Below, piece after piece: positions 16,227 to 23,238 of a stretch of DNA of 29,533 nucleotides. The DNA is taken from positions 1 to 29,533 of IMG/VR virus record IMGVR_UViG_3300045902_000733. One strand, 5' to 3'. A model generated the notes under the pieces. That model saw only the letters and a list, made by a program, of their open reading frames with translations. It was not told where the DNA came from and searched no databases. Position numbers and translations under genes: made by a program. Numbering within the stretch: the first letter of the stretch is position 1; each line of letters begins with the position of its first letter. This stretch comes from a virus.

Positions 16227-17024
16227 ATGAGCTATCTGGGCATCGAACAGTCCGCCCACGGCGGACAACCGCAGGAGCTCTACCGCTTCTCCCAGGGCGC
16301 GCAGCGCTGGCTCTACACCTCGGGGCAGGTGGCGGTGGACTACCAGTCCGAGACCTACACGCCGGCGACGATTTCGCGCGGCGGCCTCGAGCAGAGCAAC
16401 GAGCTCGCGCGGCTCGGGCTGGAGATCCGCATGCCGCGCGACCTGGCCGTGGCGAGCCTGTTTCTCGCCGCCCCGCCCGAGGGTGTCGTGAGCGTGACCC
16501 TCTATCGGCGCCACACCAATGATGCCGAGTTCATAACCTACTGGAAGGGGCGCATCACCGGCTGCCGGTTGTCCGGCGCCGAGGCCACCCTCAAGTGCGA
16601 GCCCATCGCCTCGAGCCTGAAGCGGCCGGGCTTGCGCGCCCGCTATCAGCTGCTGTGCCGCCACGTGCTCTACTCCAGCGGCTGCGGCGCGTTGAAGGAC
16701 AGCTTTCGGGTGGACGGCGCCGTGGCGGCGGTGAGCGGCGTGACCGTCCAGGTCGCCGTCGCCGCCAGCCGGCCGGACGGCTACTTCGTGGGCGGCATGC
16801 TCGCCACCACCGCCGGCGCGCGCATGATCGTCGGCCACGCCGGGATCGACCTCACCCTGGTTGCGCCCATGGTCGGCCTCGCGGCGAGCGATGCGGTCCA
16901 GCTCTATGCCGGCTGCGACCACACCACGGCGCATTGCAGGGACAGGTTCGGCAACCTCGACAACTTCGGCGGCTTCCCCTTCATCCCGGTGAAGAACCCC
17001 TTCACCGGCGACGCCATCGTGTGA
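16227..17024 (+). CDS. BR0599/DUF2163-like tail protein
   Basis: A 265-residue protein of the phage BR0599 type. The N-terminal half is beta-rich (QELYRFSQGAQRWLYTSGQV, TISRGGLEQSNELARLGLEI). The C-terminal half has four cysteines in two pairs, in LLCRHVLYSSGCGALKD and AGCDHTTAHCRDRFGN, followed by NLDNFGGFPFIPVKNPF, the hallmark of this family. Lambda gpL, in the equivalent position, uses cysteines of this region to hold an iron-sulfur cluster; a similar cluster here is an inference. AGGA just upstream of the ATG is a modest ribosome site. It likely links tape measure complex and central hub. Confidence 0.85.
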   Translation: MSYLGIEQSAHGGQPQELYRFSQGAQRWLYTSGQVAVDYQSETYTPATISRGGLEQSNELARLGLEIRMPRDLAVASLFLAAPPEGVVSVTLYRRHTNDAEFITYWKGRITGCRLSGAEATLKCEPIASSLKRPGLRARYQLLCRHVLYSSGCGALKDSFRVDGAVAAVSGVTVQVAVAASRPDGYFVGGMLATTAGARMIVGHAGIDLTLVAPMVGLAASDAVQLYAGCDHTTAHCRDRFGNLDNFGGFPFIPVKNPFTGDAIV

Positions 17025-17033
17025 GGCTTCCCC

Positions 17034-17273
17034 ATGTGGCAGCAGATCATCATCTGGGTCGTCACCACGGTGCTGTCGGCGCTGCTCGCGCCACGCCCCA
17101 AGGTGCAGGACGCCCAGCCCGGCCAGATCGGCGACAAGGATGTGCCCATCGCCTCCCAGGACGCCCCTATCCCGGTGCTGTTCGGCACGCGGGTGATCTC
17201 CGGTCCCAACGTGGTCTGGTACGGCGACGTCCAGGTGCGGCCGATCCGCAAGTCCTCCGGAGGCAAGAAATGA
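17034..17273 (+). CDS. Small tail-tip assembly protein, hydrophobic N-terminus
   Basis: A 79-residue protein with an N-terminal hydrophobic helix (WQQIIIWVVTTVLSALLAP) followed by IGDKDVPIASQDAPIPVLFG and GTRVISGPNVVWYGDVQ. The second half reads like the first domain of gpJ-type hub proteins (the 'IPVxFGTR..GPNVVWYGD' pattern), here as a separate gene before the hub. The hydrophobic helix could insert in the membrane or pack in the tip complex, as lambda gpI is thought to do. It ends in an ATGA-type overlap with the next gene. Confidence 0.75.
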   Translation: MWQQIIIWVVTTVLSALLAPRPKVQDAQPGQIGDKDVPIASQDAPIPVLFGTRVISGPNVVWYGDVQVRPIRKSSGGKK

Positions 17274-17470
17274 CGGTCGTGGTTGCTCGGCTGGAGCATG
17301 CCCGTGCCCTGGGCTACTGCGCCCGTGGCATGCGTCGCTGGTTCGAGGGGCGCAGCCACACCTGGGCCGAGTTCGTGGAGCGAGGGGTCCCCGCCGATTG
17401 GCTACGTGCCACGGGGGACGCGATGGCAATCCGTGTCGCCGAGGAAGCCGAGAAGGAGCGGGCACGATGA
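17270..17470 (+). CDS. Small phage protein next to tail hub, 66 aa
   Basis: Short, basic and helical protein (MTVVVARLEHARALGYCARG..) that overlaps the genes on both sides by four bases. It contains GMRRWFEGRSHTWAEFVERG then VPADWLRATGDAMAIRVAEE, a pattern shared by small proteins found at this place in related prophages. It may fold as a small helical bundle. Function is unknown. An upstream in-frame extension exists but would lie over the preceding two genes; the ATG at 17270 with GGAGG at 17259-17263 upstream is the best start. Confidence 0.75.
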   Translation: MTVVVARLEHARALGYCARGMRRWFEGRSHTWAEFVERGVPADWLRATGDAMAIRVAEEAEKERAR

Positions 17471-19668
17471 GCGGCGGCGGCAAGGGCAGTCAGGAGTACA
17501 CGGTCGGATATTGGTACGGCCTCGGCGCCCACCTCGCCCTGTGTCACGGCCCGCTGGACGCCATCACCGAGATCCGGGTGGGCGAGCGCGTCGCCTGGTC
17601 GGGCAACGTCACCGGCAACACCACCATCACCATCGACAACCCCAATCTCTTCGGCGGGGAGGAGCGCGAGGGCGGCGTGCAGGGGCCGGTGGACATCCTG
17701 ATGGGCGGGCCGACCCAGGGACGCAACGCCTACCTGCAGGAGCGCCTCGGCGCCGACGTTCCGGCCTTCCGCGGCGTGGTGTCGCTGATCCTGCGCCGGG
17801 TGTGGGTCGCAGCCATGAACCCCTACATCAAGCCCTGGTCGGTGCGCGCCAAGCGGGTGCCGAGGCAGTGGTACGCGGCCAAGGCCGAGATCTCCGGCGA
17901 CGCCAACCCGGCCCACATCGTGCGCGAGTGCCTCACCAACGGCGAGTGGGGCATGGGCTACCCGACGAGCGACATCGACGACGCCAGCTTCACGGCGGCC
18001 GCCGGCACGCTCCATGCCGAGGGTTTCGGGCTGTCGCTGCTGTGGAACAAGGAAGAGACCATCGAGGACTTCATCCTGTCGGTGCTCCGGCACGTGGACG
18101 GACTGCTCTACGTCCATCCGCGCACCGGGCTCTTCACCCTCAAGCTCGCGCGCGCCGATTACACGCTCTCCAGCCTGCCGACCTTCGATCCGGGCAACAT
18201 CCTGCGCATCGAGGAATTCACGCGGCCCTCCTGGGGCGAGATCACCAACCAGGTGACCGTCGTCTACCGCGACGGCGCCACGGACAAGGACGGCAGCGTC
18301 ACGGTGCAGGACATCGCCGCCGTGCAGCTCAACGGCGGCGTGGTGGCGACCACGGTCAACTACCCCGGCATCAGCCGAGCGGAGCTGGCCAACCGGGTGG
18401 CCATGCGCGAGTTGAAGCAACTCTCCAGCAGCCTCGCCAAATGCACCTTCGTCGCCAACCGCCAGGCCTCCGGCCTCAACATCGGCGACGTGGTGAAGCT
18501 CTCCTGGCCGCCCTACGGCATCGACCAGATGGTGATGCGCGTCGCGCGCATCGCCTATGGGGAGCTGGCGAACGGGGCGGTGCGAGTGGAGTGCGTGCAG
18601 GACATCTTCGGCCTGCCGCAGTCGGTCTACTCGGCACCGCCGCCCTCGGGCTGGACGGAGCCGACCAGTCTGCCGGCGCCGTGCCCCCACCAGACCCTGT
18701 TCGAGGTGCCGTACTGGTCGGTGGTCAAGGACTTCACCGGCGAGTCCCAGAGCCTGCTCGGCGACATCGGTGATCTCGACGGCCTGGTGGCAGCCTGCGG
18801 TTCGCGCTCATCGTCGGACGCCTTCGGCTTCAAGGCGCTGGCCCGCGTCAGCGGCAGTTTTACCGACAAGGGCTTCGGCATCTTCACGCCGACGGCCGTC
18901 CTCACCGCCATGCTGCCGCAGGCGGCCACCCAGGTGGGCGTGGCGCTGACCGCCGGCATCGGCCTGGAGGAGGTGGACGCAGGCAGCCTGGCGCTGATCG
19001 ACGGCGAATGGCTCAAGGTGGTGTCGCTCAACCTCGCCACCCAGACCGTCACCCTGGAGCGCGGAATGCTCGATACGGTGCCGGCGAGCCACCCAGCCGG
19101 CAGCCGCATCTGGTTCGTGGACGGCTTCCGCCACTACCTCACGCCGGAGTATGTGGCCGGGGAGACGGTGCGCGTGAAGCTCCTCACCCGCACCGCACGC
19201 GGCACGCTGCCCGAGGCGGCGGCCACCGAGATGAGCCTGCCGCTCAACAAGCGCTTCATCCGTCCGTACTGCCCGGGCAACGCCCAGGTCAACGGCAAGC
19301 GCTACCCGACGGTGGTGGCCGGCGAGATCAACGTGAGCTGGGCCACGCGCAATCGCCAGTCCCAGACCGCCTACCTCGTGCTGCAGACCGAGGGGGCGAT
19401 CACGCCGGAGACGGGCCAGACCGTCACCGTGCGCTTCTACAACGAGAACGGGCAGCTCGCGCGCACGGTGAGCGGCATCACCGGCAACGCTACCACCTGG
19501 CCTCTGGCGCAGGAGCTTGGCGACTCCGGCCTGGGGCGCGTCAACGCGCACGTCAAGGTGGAGATCGAGGCGAGCCGCGACGGCCATGTGTCCTGGCAGA
19601 AACACGTCATCGAATTCGACCGTACCGGCTACGGCCTGCGTTACGGCGACTACTACGGGGGTGCCTGA
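17467..19668 (+). CDS. Central tail hub / tip attachment protein, gpJ-like
   Basis: A 733-residue protein forming the tail tip hub and probably the host-contact part, like lambda gpJ. It starts MSGGGKGSQEYTVGYWYGLG, followed by CHGPLDAITEIRVGERVAW, the typical hub entry. Next are LQERLGADVPAFRGVVSLIL and NPYIKPWSVRAKRVPRQWY, then the phrases NPAHIVRECLTNGEWGMGYP and FGLSLLWNKEETIEDFILSV. The last third has barrel- and fibronectin-like repeats, including GEINVSWATRNRQSQTAYLV. The ATG at 17467 overlaps the preceding stop; an in-frame start farther upstream would run through that gene. C-terminal variability would determine receptor choice in this family. Confidence 0.9.
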   Translation: MSGGGKGSQEYTVGYWYGLGAHLALCHGPLDAITEIRVGERVAWSGNVTGNTTITIDNPNLFGGEEREGGVQGPVDILMGGPTQGRNAYLQERLGADVPAFRGVVSLILRRVWVAAMNPYIKPWSVRAKRVPRQWYAAKAEISGDANPAHIVRECLTNGEWGMGYPTSDIDDASFTAAAGTLHAEGFGLSLLWNKEETIEDFILSVLRHVDGLLYVHPRTGLFTLKLARADYTLSSLPTFDPGNILRIEEFTRPSWGEITNQVTVVYRDGATDKDGSVTVQDIAAVQLNGGVVATTVNYPGISRAELANRVAMRELKQLSSSLAKCTFVANRQASGLNIGDVVKLSWPPYGIDQMVMRVARIAYGELANGAVRVECVQDIFGLPQSVYSAPPPSGWTEPTSLPAPCPHQTLFEVPYWSVVKDFTGESQSLLGDIGDLDGLVAACGSRSSSDAFGFKALARVSGSFTDKGFGIFTPTAVLTAMLPQAATQVGVALTAGIGLEEVDAGSLALIDGEWLKVVSLNLATQTVTLERGMLDTVPASHPAGSRIWFVDGFRHYLTPEYVAGETVRVKLLTRTARGTLPEAAATEMSLPLNKRFIRPYCPGNAQVNGKRYPTVVAGEINVSWATRNRQSQTAYLVLQTEGAITPETGQTVTVRFYNENGQLARTVSGITGNATTWPLAQELGDSGLGRVNAHVKVEIEASRDGHVSWQKHVIEFDRTGYGLRYGDYYGGA

Positions 19669-20018
19669 TGGCTTTGAATGATCCGAACCTGGGACTGACC
19701 TACGGTTGGGCCCAGGGCGAACACAACTGGAACGGCGGCATGGACGCCAACCTGAAGCGCCTCGGCGCCGTGGTCGGGCTGTCGGTCAAGGACCGCGACC
19801 TCGCCACGCCGCCAGCGACACCCGTGGACGGCGATCGCTACATCGTGCCGGCAGCGGCCACCGGCGTCTGGGCGGGCCGCACCGACCAGATCGCGGTACG
19901 CATCGCGGGCGTGTGGGAATACCACGTCCCCAAGATCGGCTGGACCTGCTTCGTCGAGGACGAGGGCGTGCTCTCGGTCTACAAGGCGACCGGCTGGAGC
20001 CCCGGCATCGCCGTCTGA
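19668..20018 (+). CDS. DUF2793-like phage protein
   Basis: A 116-residue protein matching the DUF2793 pattern: NLGLTYGWAQGEHNWNGGMD near the start, LATPPATPVDGDRYIVPAAA in the middle, and IAVRIAGVWEYHVPKIGWTC and YKATGWSPGIAV at the end. Such proteins occur at the end of tail operons and are thought to be tail tip or fibre-associated. The ATG overlaps the hub stop. It is the last gene before the probable terminator at 20043, so it closes the structural operon. Confidence 0.82.
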   Translation: MALNDPNLGLTYGWAQGEHNWNGGMDANLKRLGAVVGLSVKDRDLATPPATPVDGDRYIVPAAATGVWAGRTDQIAVRIAGVWEYHVPKIGWTCFVEDEGVLSVYKATGWSPGIAV

Positions 20019-20042
20019 ACCCATCCCTTTCCTTCATCCACC

Positions 20043-20064
20043 GAACCCGCCACCCGGCGGGTTC
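20043..20064 (+). terminator. Probable rho-independent-type terminator
   Basis: Perfect nine-base inverted repeat GAACCCGCC / GGCGGGTTC with a four-base loop, followed by TTCGTTTCC, so the T tract is imperfect. It lies between the last tail gene and the lysis genes, in the only clear non-coding gap of the phage region. It may attenuate rather than fully stop transcription, since the lysis genes downstream show no obvious promoter. Confidence 0.6.
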
Positions 20065-20084
20065 TTCGTTTCCGGAGACCAACG

Positions 20085-20375
20085 ATGAGCCCACCCACCC
20101 TGCACGACGGCATGGTCGTCATGCCGCGCGACGAGTTCGAGGAACTGCTCGCACGCGCCGCCGAGCGCGGCGCGAGGCGCGCCCTGGCCGACGTGGGCCT
20201 CGACGGCGAGGACGCCGCCCACGACATCCGCGAGCTGCGCGGCCTGCTCGAGGCCTTCAACGCCGCCAAGCACACCGCCTGGCAGACCGTGGTCCGGCTC
20301 GTCACCACCGGCTTCCTGCTGGCCCTGGTCGCCGGCGCCGTCATCAAGCTCAAGGTGTTCGGAGGTGACCAATGA
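20085..20375 (+). CDS. DUF6127-like membrane protein of the lysis region
   Basis: A 96-residue protein with an acidic/basic helical start (VVMPRDEFEELLARAAERGA, RRALADVGLDGEDAA) and one C-terminal membrane segment (VVRLVTTGFLLALVAGAVI). This architecture matches DUF6127-type proteins that neighbour holins in proteobacterial phages. GGAG at 20074-20077 is a clear ribosome site. It may be a holin partner, pinholin or antiholin; which is not visible. It overlaps the next gene by four bases. Confidence 0.78.
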   Translation: MSPPTLHDGMVVMPRDEFEELLARAAERGARRALADVGLDGEDAAHDIRELRGLLEAFNAAKHTAWQTVVRLVTTGFLLALVAGAVIKLKVFGGDQ

Positions 20376-20848
20376 TCGAGACCCTGCTCGGCGGCCTCCT
20401 CGGCGGGGCCTTCCGCCTCGCTCCCGAAATCCTCAAGTGGCTCGACCGCAAGGGCGAACGCGGCCACGAGCTGGCGATGCAGGACAAGGCGCTGGAGTTC
20501 GAGAAGCTGCGCGGCGCCCAGCGCATGGCCGAGATCGGCGCTGCTGCCGATGCCGCGTGGAACGCCGGGGCCATCGAGGCGCTGAAGGAAGCCGTCGCCT
20601 CACAAGGGCAACGATCCGGCGTGCGCTGGGCGGATGCGCTGTCGTCGAGCGTGCGGCCGGTGATCACCTATTGGTTCATGGCGCTCTACTGCGCCGCCAA
20701 GACGGCAGCCTTCGTCGGCGCGATCGATGCGGGCGTGGAGTGGATTCCGGCCATCCAGGCCGCCTGGACCGAGGCCGATCAGGCGCTGTGGGCCGGCGTG
20801 CTCAACTTCTGGTTCCTCGGCCGCGTCTTCGACCGAGTGCGTCCATGA
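20372..20848 (+). CDS. Holin, 3-TM family-like
   Basis: A 158-residue protein with a Gly-rich hydrophobic N-terminus (MIETLLGGLLGGAFRLAPEI), a charged helical middle (WLDRKGERGHELAMQDKALE and QRMAEIGAAADAAW), and two hydrophobic C-terminal segments around VRPVITYWFMALYCAAKTA and WAGVLNFWFLGRVF. It resembles the holin family with a long cytoplasmic helix. A strong GGAGGTGA lies at 20361-20368 just before the ATG. The family forms membrane lesions that release the endolysin. Its stop overlaps the lysozyme start. Confidence 0.85.
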   Translation: MIETLLGGLLGGAFRLAPEILKWLDRKGERGHELAMQDKALEFEKLRGAQRMAEIGAAADAAWNAGAIEALKEAVASQGQRSGVRWADALSSSVRPVITYWFMALYCAAKTAAFVGAIDAGVEWIPAIQAAWTEADQALWAGVLNFWFLGRVFDRVRP

Positions 20849-21357
20849 TCGACGTGCCATTGGCTGCGGTCGGCCTGGCAAAGCGATTCGAGGGATTCCA
20901 TCGGGTGCCCAAGCACGATCCGCAGCGCCGCGCGCACCCCTATATTTGCCCGGCAGGGTATTGGACGATCGGCTACGGACACCTTTGCAAGCCTGACCAT
21001 CCGCCGATCACCGAGGATGAGGGCGAGATCTATCTGGCTCAGGATCTGCGAACCGCGCTCGCCGCCACACTGCGCTACTGTCCGGTGCTGGCGACGGAGC
21101 CCGAGGAACGGCTCGCGGCCATCGTGGACTTCACGTTCAACCTCGGCGCAGGGCGGCTGCAGACCTCGACTCTACGGCGCCGGGTCAACCAGCGCGACTG
21201 GTCGAGCGCTGCCAGGGAGCTGCGCCGGTGGGTGTATAGCGGCGGGAAGGTGCTGCCCGGGTTGGTAGTAAGGCGGAGTGCCGAGACCACGCTTCTACTC
21301 TCATCTAGACCTACGACCTCCGACTCGACCCCGCCTAATCAGGACAGTTCGGCATAA
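20845..21357 (+). CDS. Endolysin, GH24 lysozyme
   Basis: A 170-residue muramidase of the phage lambdoid/T4 lysozyme family, which cuts the MurNAc-GlcNAc bond of peptidoglycan. The catalytic Glu16 lies in LAKRFEGFHR, followed by PYICPAGYWTIGYGHL with Thr41, and later RLAAIVDFTFNLGAGRLQTS and VYSGGKVLPGLVVRRSAE, all conserved. No signal peptide or SAR anchor is seen, so release should need the holin. The last about 20 residues (SSRPTTSDSTPPNQDSSA) are low in complexity and unlike typical family ends, which may mark a junction with the cargo that follows. The ATG overlaps the holin stop. Confidence 0.93.
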   Translation: MIDVPLAAVGLAKRFEGFHRVPKHDPQRRAHPYICPAGYWTIGYGHLCKPDHPPITEDEGEIYLAQDLRTALAATLRYCPVLATEPEERLAAIVDFTFNLGAGRLQTSTLRRRVNQRDWSSAARELRRWVYSGGKVLPGLVVRRSAETTLLLSSRPTTSDSTPPNQDSSA

Positions 21358-21368
21358 AACCGGTTTTA
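21355..21368. promoter_or_regulatory. 14-bp perfect palindrome TAAAACCGGTTTTA
   Basis: A perfect palindrome starting in the lysozyme stop codon, 60 bases before the HTH gene. It is AT-rich at its ends and lies in the short intergenic gap that opens the defence cluster. It could be an operator for the small HTH protein or another dimeric repressor. The symmetric centre without a loop argues against a terminator. Function is inferred from place only. Confidence 0.4.
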
Positions 21369-21427
21369 ATCCCGCTGAAGCTATGGCAGAATCACTGATC
21401 ATGGGTGTCTATGCTGTGGGAACCACC

Positions 21428-21628
21428 ATGTCCGACCGATGGTTGTCCGTCGAGGAAATCGCCGAATACCTCGGGGTCAGCAGGGACACGGTCTATGCGT
21501 GGATCGGGAAAAAGGACATGCCGGCCCACAAAGTAGGGAGGTTCTGGAAGTTCAAGGCCGATGAAGTCGACGAATGGGTGCGATCCGGCAAGGCGTCGGA
21601 AGAACCCGACGATGCGTCGAGCCGATGA
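21428..21628 (+). CDS. Excisionase/MerR-type HTH DNA-binding protein
   Basis: A 66-residue protein with a winged HTH of the helix_turn_helix_17 / excisionase type: WLSVEEIAEYLGVSRDTVYA at residues 5-24, then WIGKKDMPAHKVGRFWKFKA and DEVDEWVRSGKA. In-frame ATGs at 21383 and 21401 exist, but the motif begins right after the ATG at 21428 as in the family. Such small proteins often stand first in restriction and DISARM loci and probably regulate them; in mobile elements they can act as excision factors. Here it precedes the methyltransferase by 55 bases, so a regulatory role for the cluster is likely. Confidence 0.85.
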   Translation: MSDRWLSVEEIAEYLGVSRDTVYAWIGKKDMPAHKVGRFWKFKADEVDEWVRSGKASEEPDDASSR

Positions 21629-21683
21629 TGGAGAGGAGCGTCACGGTGCCAAGCTCGTTCTGGCCGACCAAAGGAGATCATGA

Positions 21684-22772
21684 ATGACGACCTTGGCCTG
21701 CATTGATTTGTTTTGTGGCGCGGGTGGGCTCACTCACGGTCTGACCTCAGAAGGGATTCCTGTGGTCGCCGGCATTGATGTCGATCCTGCGTGCCGCCAT
21801 CCATTCGAAACCAACAACGGCGCCAGATTCATCGAAGAAGACGTCTCTCGATCGAAACCTGCGAAACTGCGGGCTCTTTTCGGCGACGCGGATATCCGCA
21901 TCCTCGCCGGCTGCGCGCCCTGTCAGCCGTTCTCGACTTATGCCCAACGCTACGACACGGTGGGTAGCCCACGCTGGGCGCTGTTGTATGAGTTCGCGCG
22001 ATTGGTCAAAGGTGTGCGCCCGGACATCGTCACCATGGAAAACGTACCGACGGTAGAGAAACACGAGGTGTATGGTGATTTCGTAGCCACTTTGGAAAAG
22101 CTCGGCTACAAAGTTTGGCACGATGTCGTGGACTGCTCTGGCTATGGCTTGCCTCAACGTCGACGTCGAATGGTGCTACTCGCATCGCGACTCGGCCCCA
22201 TCGAACTCACCGAGTACACTCACAATCGCCCAGTGACGGTACGCGAAGCGATTGGCAAGCTCCCAGCGATCGCCGCAGGCGACTCTCTGCCGCGTGATCC
22301 GCTGCACGCGGCTTCCAAACTATCGAAACTCAACCTCGATCGGATCCGGGCATCGCGCCCTGGTGGAACATGGCGAGACTGGCCCAAAAGTCTGATTGCG
22401 GAGTGCCACCAGCGTGATACGGGGCGCACCTATCCCGGTGTTTACGGCCGCATGGTCTGGGACGAGCCTGCTCCCACACTCACCACGCAGTATTACGGCT
22501 TCGGCAATGGTCGCTTTGGTCACCCCGAGCAGGACCGCGCGATCTCGCTGCGTGAAGGTGCCATCTTGCAGGGCTTTCCGGGGGATTACTCCTTCGTCCC
22601 GGACGGTGCGCCGATCCAGTTCAAGGCCTTGGGGCGCATGATCGGCAATGCCGTCCCGGTGACACTTGGAAAAGTCATCGGTCGTAGCATCCTCCAGCAT
22701 CTCGCCATTCAACCATCGATGACGGGCACAAAGGGGAAACGTGATGTCGCGCGTAACCCCCTCGTCGCGTGA
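21684..22772 (+). CDS. DNA cytosine-5 methyltransferase (DrmMII-like role)
   Basis: A 362-residue C5-cytosine methyltransferase using S-adenosylmethionine. Motifs in order: I (DLFCGAGGL, about 8-16), IV (GCAPCQPFS with catalytic Cys80), VI (ENVP, Glu119), VIII (QRRRR, from about 158), a target recognition region at about 180-280, IX/X (REGAILQGFP from about 290 and IGNAVP from about 320). All catalytic parts are intact. AAAGGAGAT ends six bases before the ATG; a second ATG four bases earlier opens only an eight-codon frame. The 3' end overlaps the vsr start. In DISARM class 2 loci a C5 methyltransferase (DrmMII) marks self DNA; here it could play this part or be the modification half of an R-M pair with Vsr. 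Target sequence cannot be read. Confidence 0.95.
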   Translation: MTTLACIDLFCGAGGLTHGLTSEGIPVVAGIDVDPACRHPFETNNGARFIEEDVSRSKPAKLRALFGDADIRILAGCAPCQPFSTYAQRYDTVGSPRWALLYEFARLVKGVRPDIVTMENVPTVEKHEVYGDFVATLEKLGYKVWHDVVDCSGYGLPQRRRRMVLLASRLGPIELTEYTHNRPVTVREAIGKLPAIAAGDSLPRDPLHAASKLSKLNLDRIRASRPGGTWRDWPKSLIAECHQRDTGRTYPGVYGRMVWDEPAPTLTTQYYGFGNGRFGHPEQDRAISLREGAILQGFPGDYSFVPDGAPIQFKALGRMIGNAVPVTLGKVIGRSILQHLAIQPSMTGTKGKRDVARNPLVA

Positions 22773-23238
22773 GGCCAGTCGTCGTATGGCGCGTGTGCGC
22801 CAGCGCGGCACCGACATCGAGCTAGAACTTCGCAAGGCCCTTTACGCATTGGGTCTACGATATCGCCTGCAAGTACCACTACTTTCGAAACCGCGACGGG
22901 TCGCGGATATTGCTTTCCTGGGTCCGCGCGTCGCAGTGTTCGTCGATGGGTGCTTCTGGCACGGCTGCCCTCTACACGCCACTTGGCCCAAGGAAAACGC
23001 CGAATTCTGGCGAGCGAAGATCAAGGCCAATCGCGCCCGTGACGCCGACACCGATCGACGCCTTAGGGAGCTCGGCTGGGAAGTGGTGAGGATTTGGGCG
23101 CATGAACCACCCGCCGACGCAGCGTGTCATGTTTCCAAGATCGTCGAGACGCGGAAGCACAGGAAGCAAACGGCCACCACCACCGATCATCGATATCTCC
23201 GTCGGCCGCTACGAAAACCAAGCAAATCGAGCAAATGA
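22744..23238 (+). CDS. vsr: Vsr-family endonuclease
   Basis: A 164-residue protein of the very-short-patch-repair family. SREASRRMARVRQRGTDIEL is the usual entry. Family active-site residues are visible: Glu26 (TDIELELRKAL), Asp55 (VADIAF), and GCFWHGCP with Cys70 and His73. Further conserved parts are ENAEFWRAKIKANRARDADT and LRELGWEVVRIWAHEP. Classic Vsr nicks 5' of the T in T:G mismatches made by deamination of 5-methylcytosine; in other loci members act as restriction nucleases. The gene overlaps the methyltransferase by 29 bases. A GTG at 22741 is one codon upstream. The C-terminus is extended and basic (RYLRRPLRKPSKSSK). Its stop overlaps the next start. Confidence 0.93.
   Translation: MSRVTPSSREASRRMARVRQRGTDIELELRKALYALGLRYRLQVPLLSKPRRVADIAFLGPRVAVFVDGCFWHGCPLHATWPKENAEFWRAKIKANRARDADTDRRLRELGWEVVRIWAHEPPADAACHVSKIVETRKHRKQTATTTDHRYLRRPLRKPSKSSK

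Noticed and set aside
1-21357. Mu-like transposable phage
   Set aside because: No Mu-type transposase, Mu gp28/gp29/F genes or contractile tail sheath are present; the head genes follow lambda order and the tail is of the long non-contractile type.
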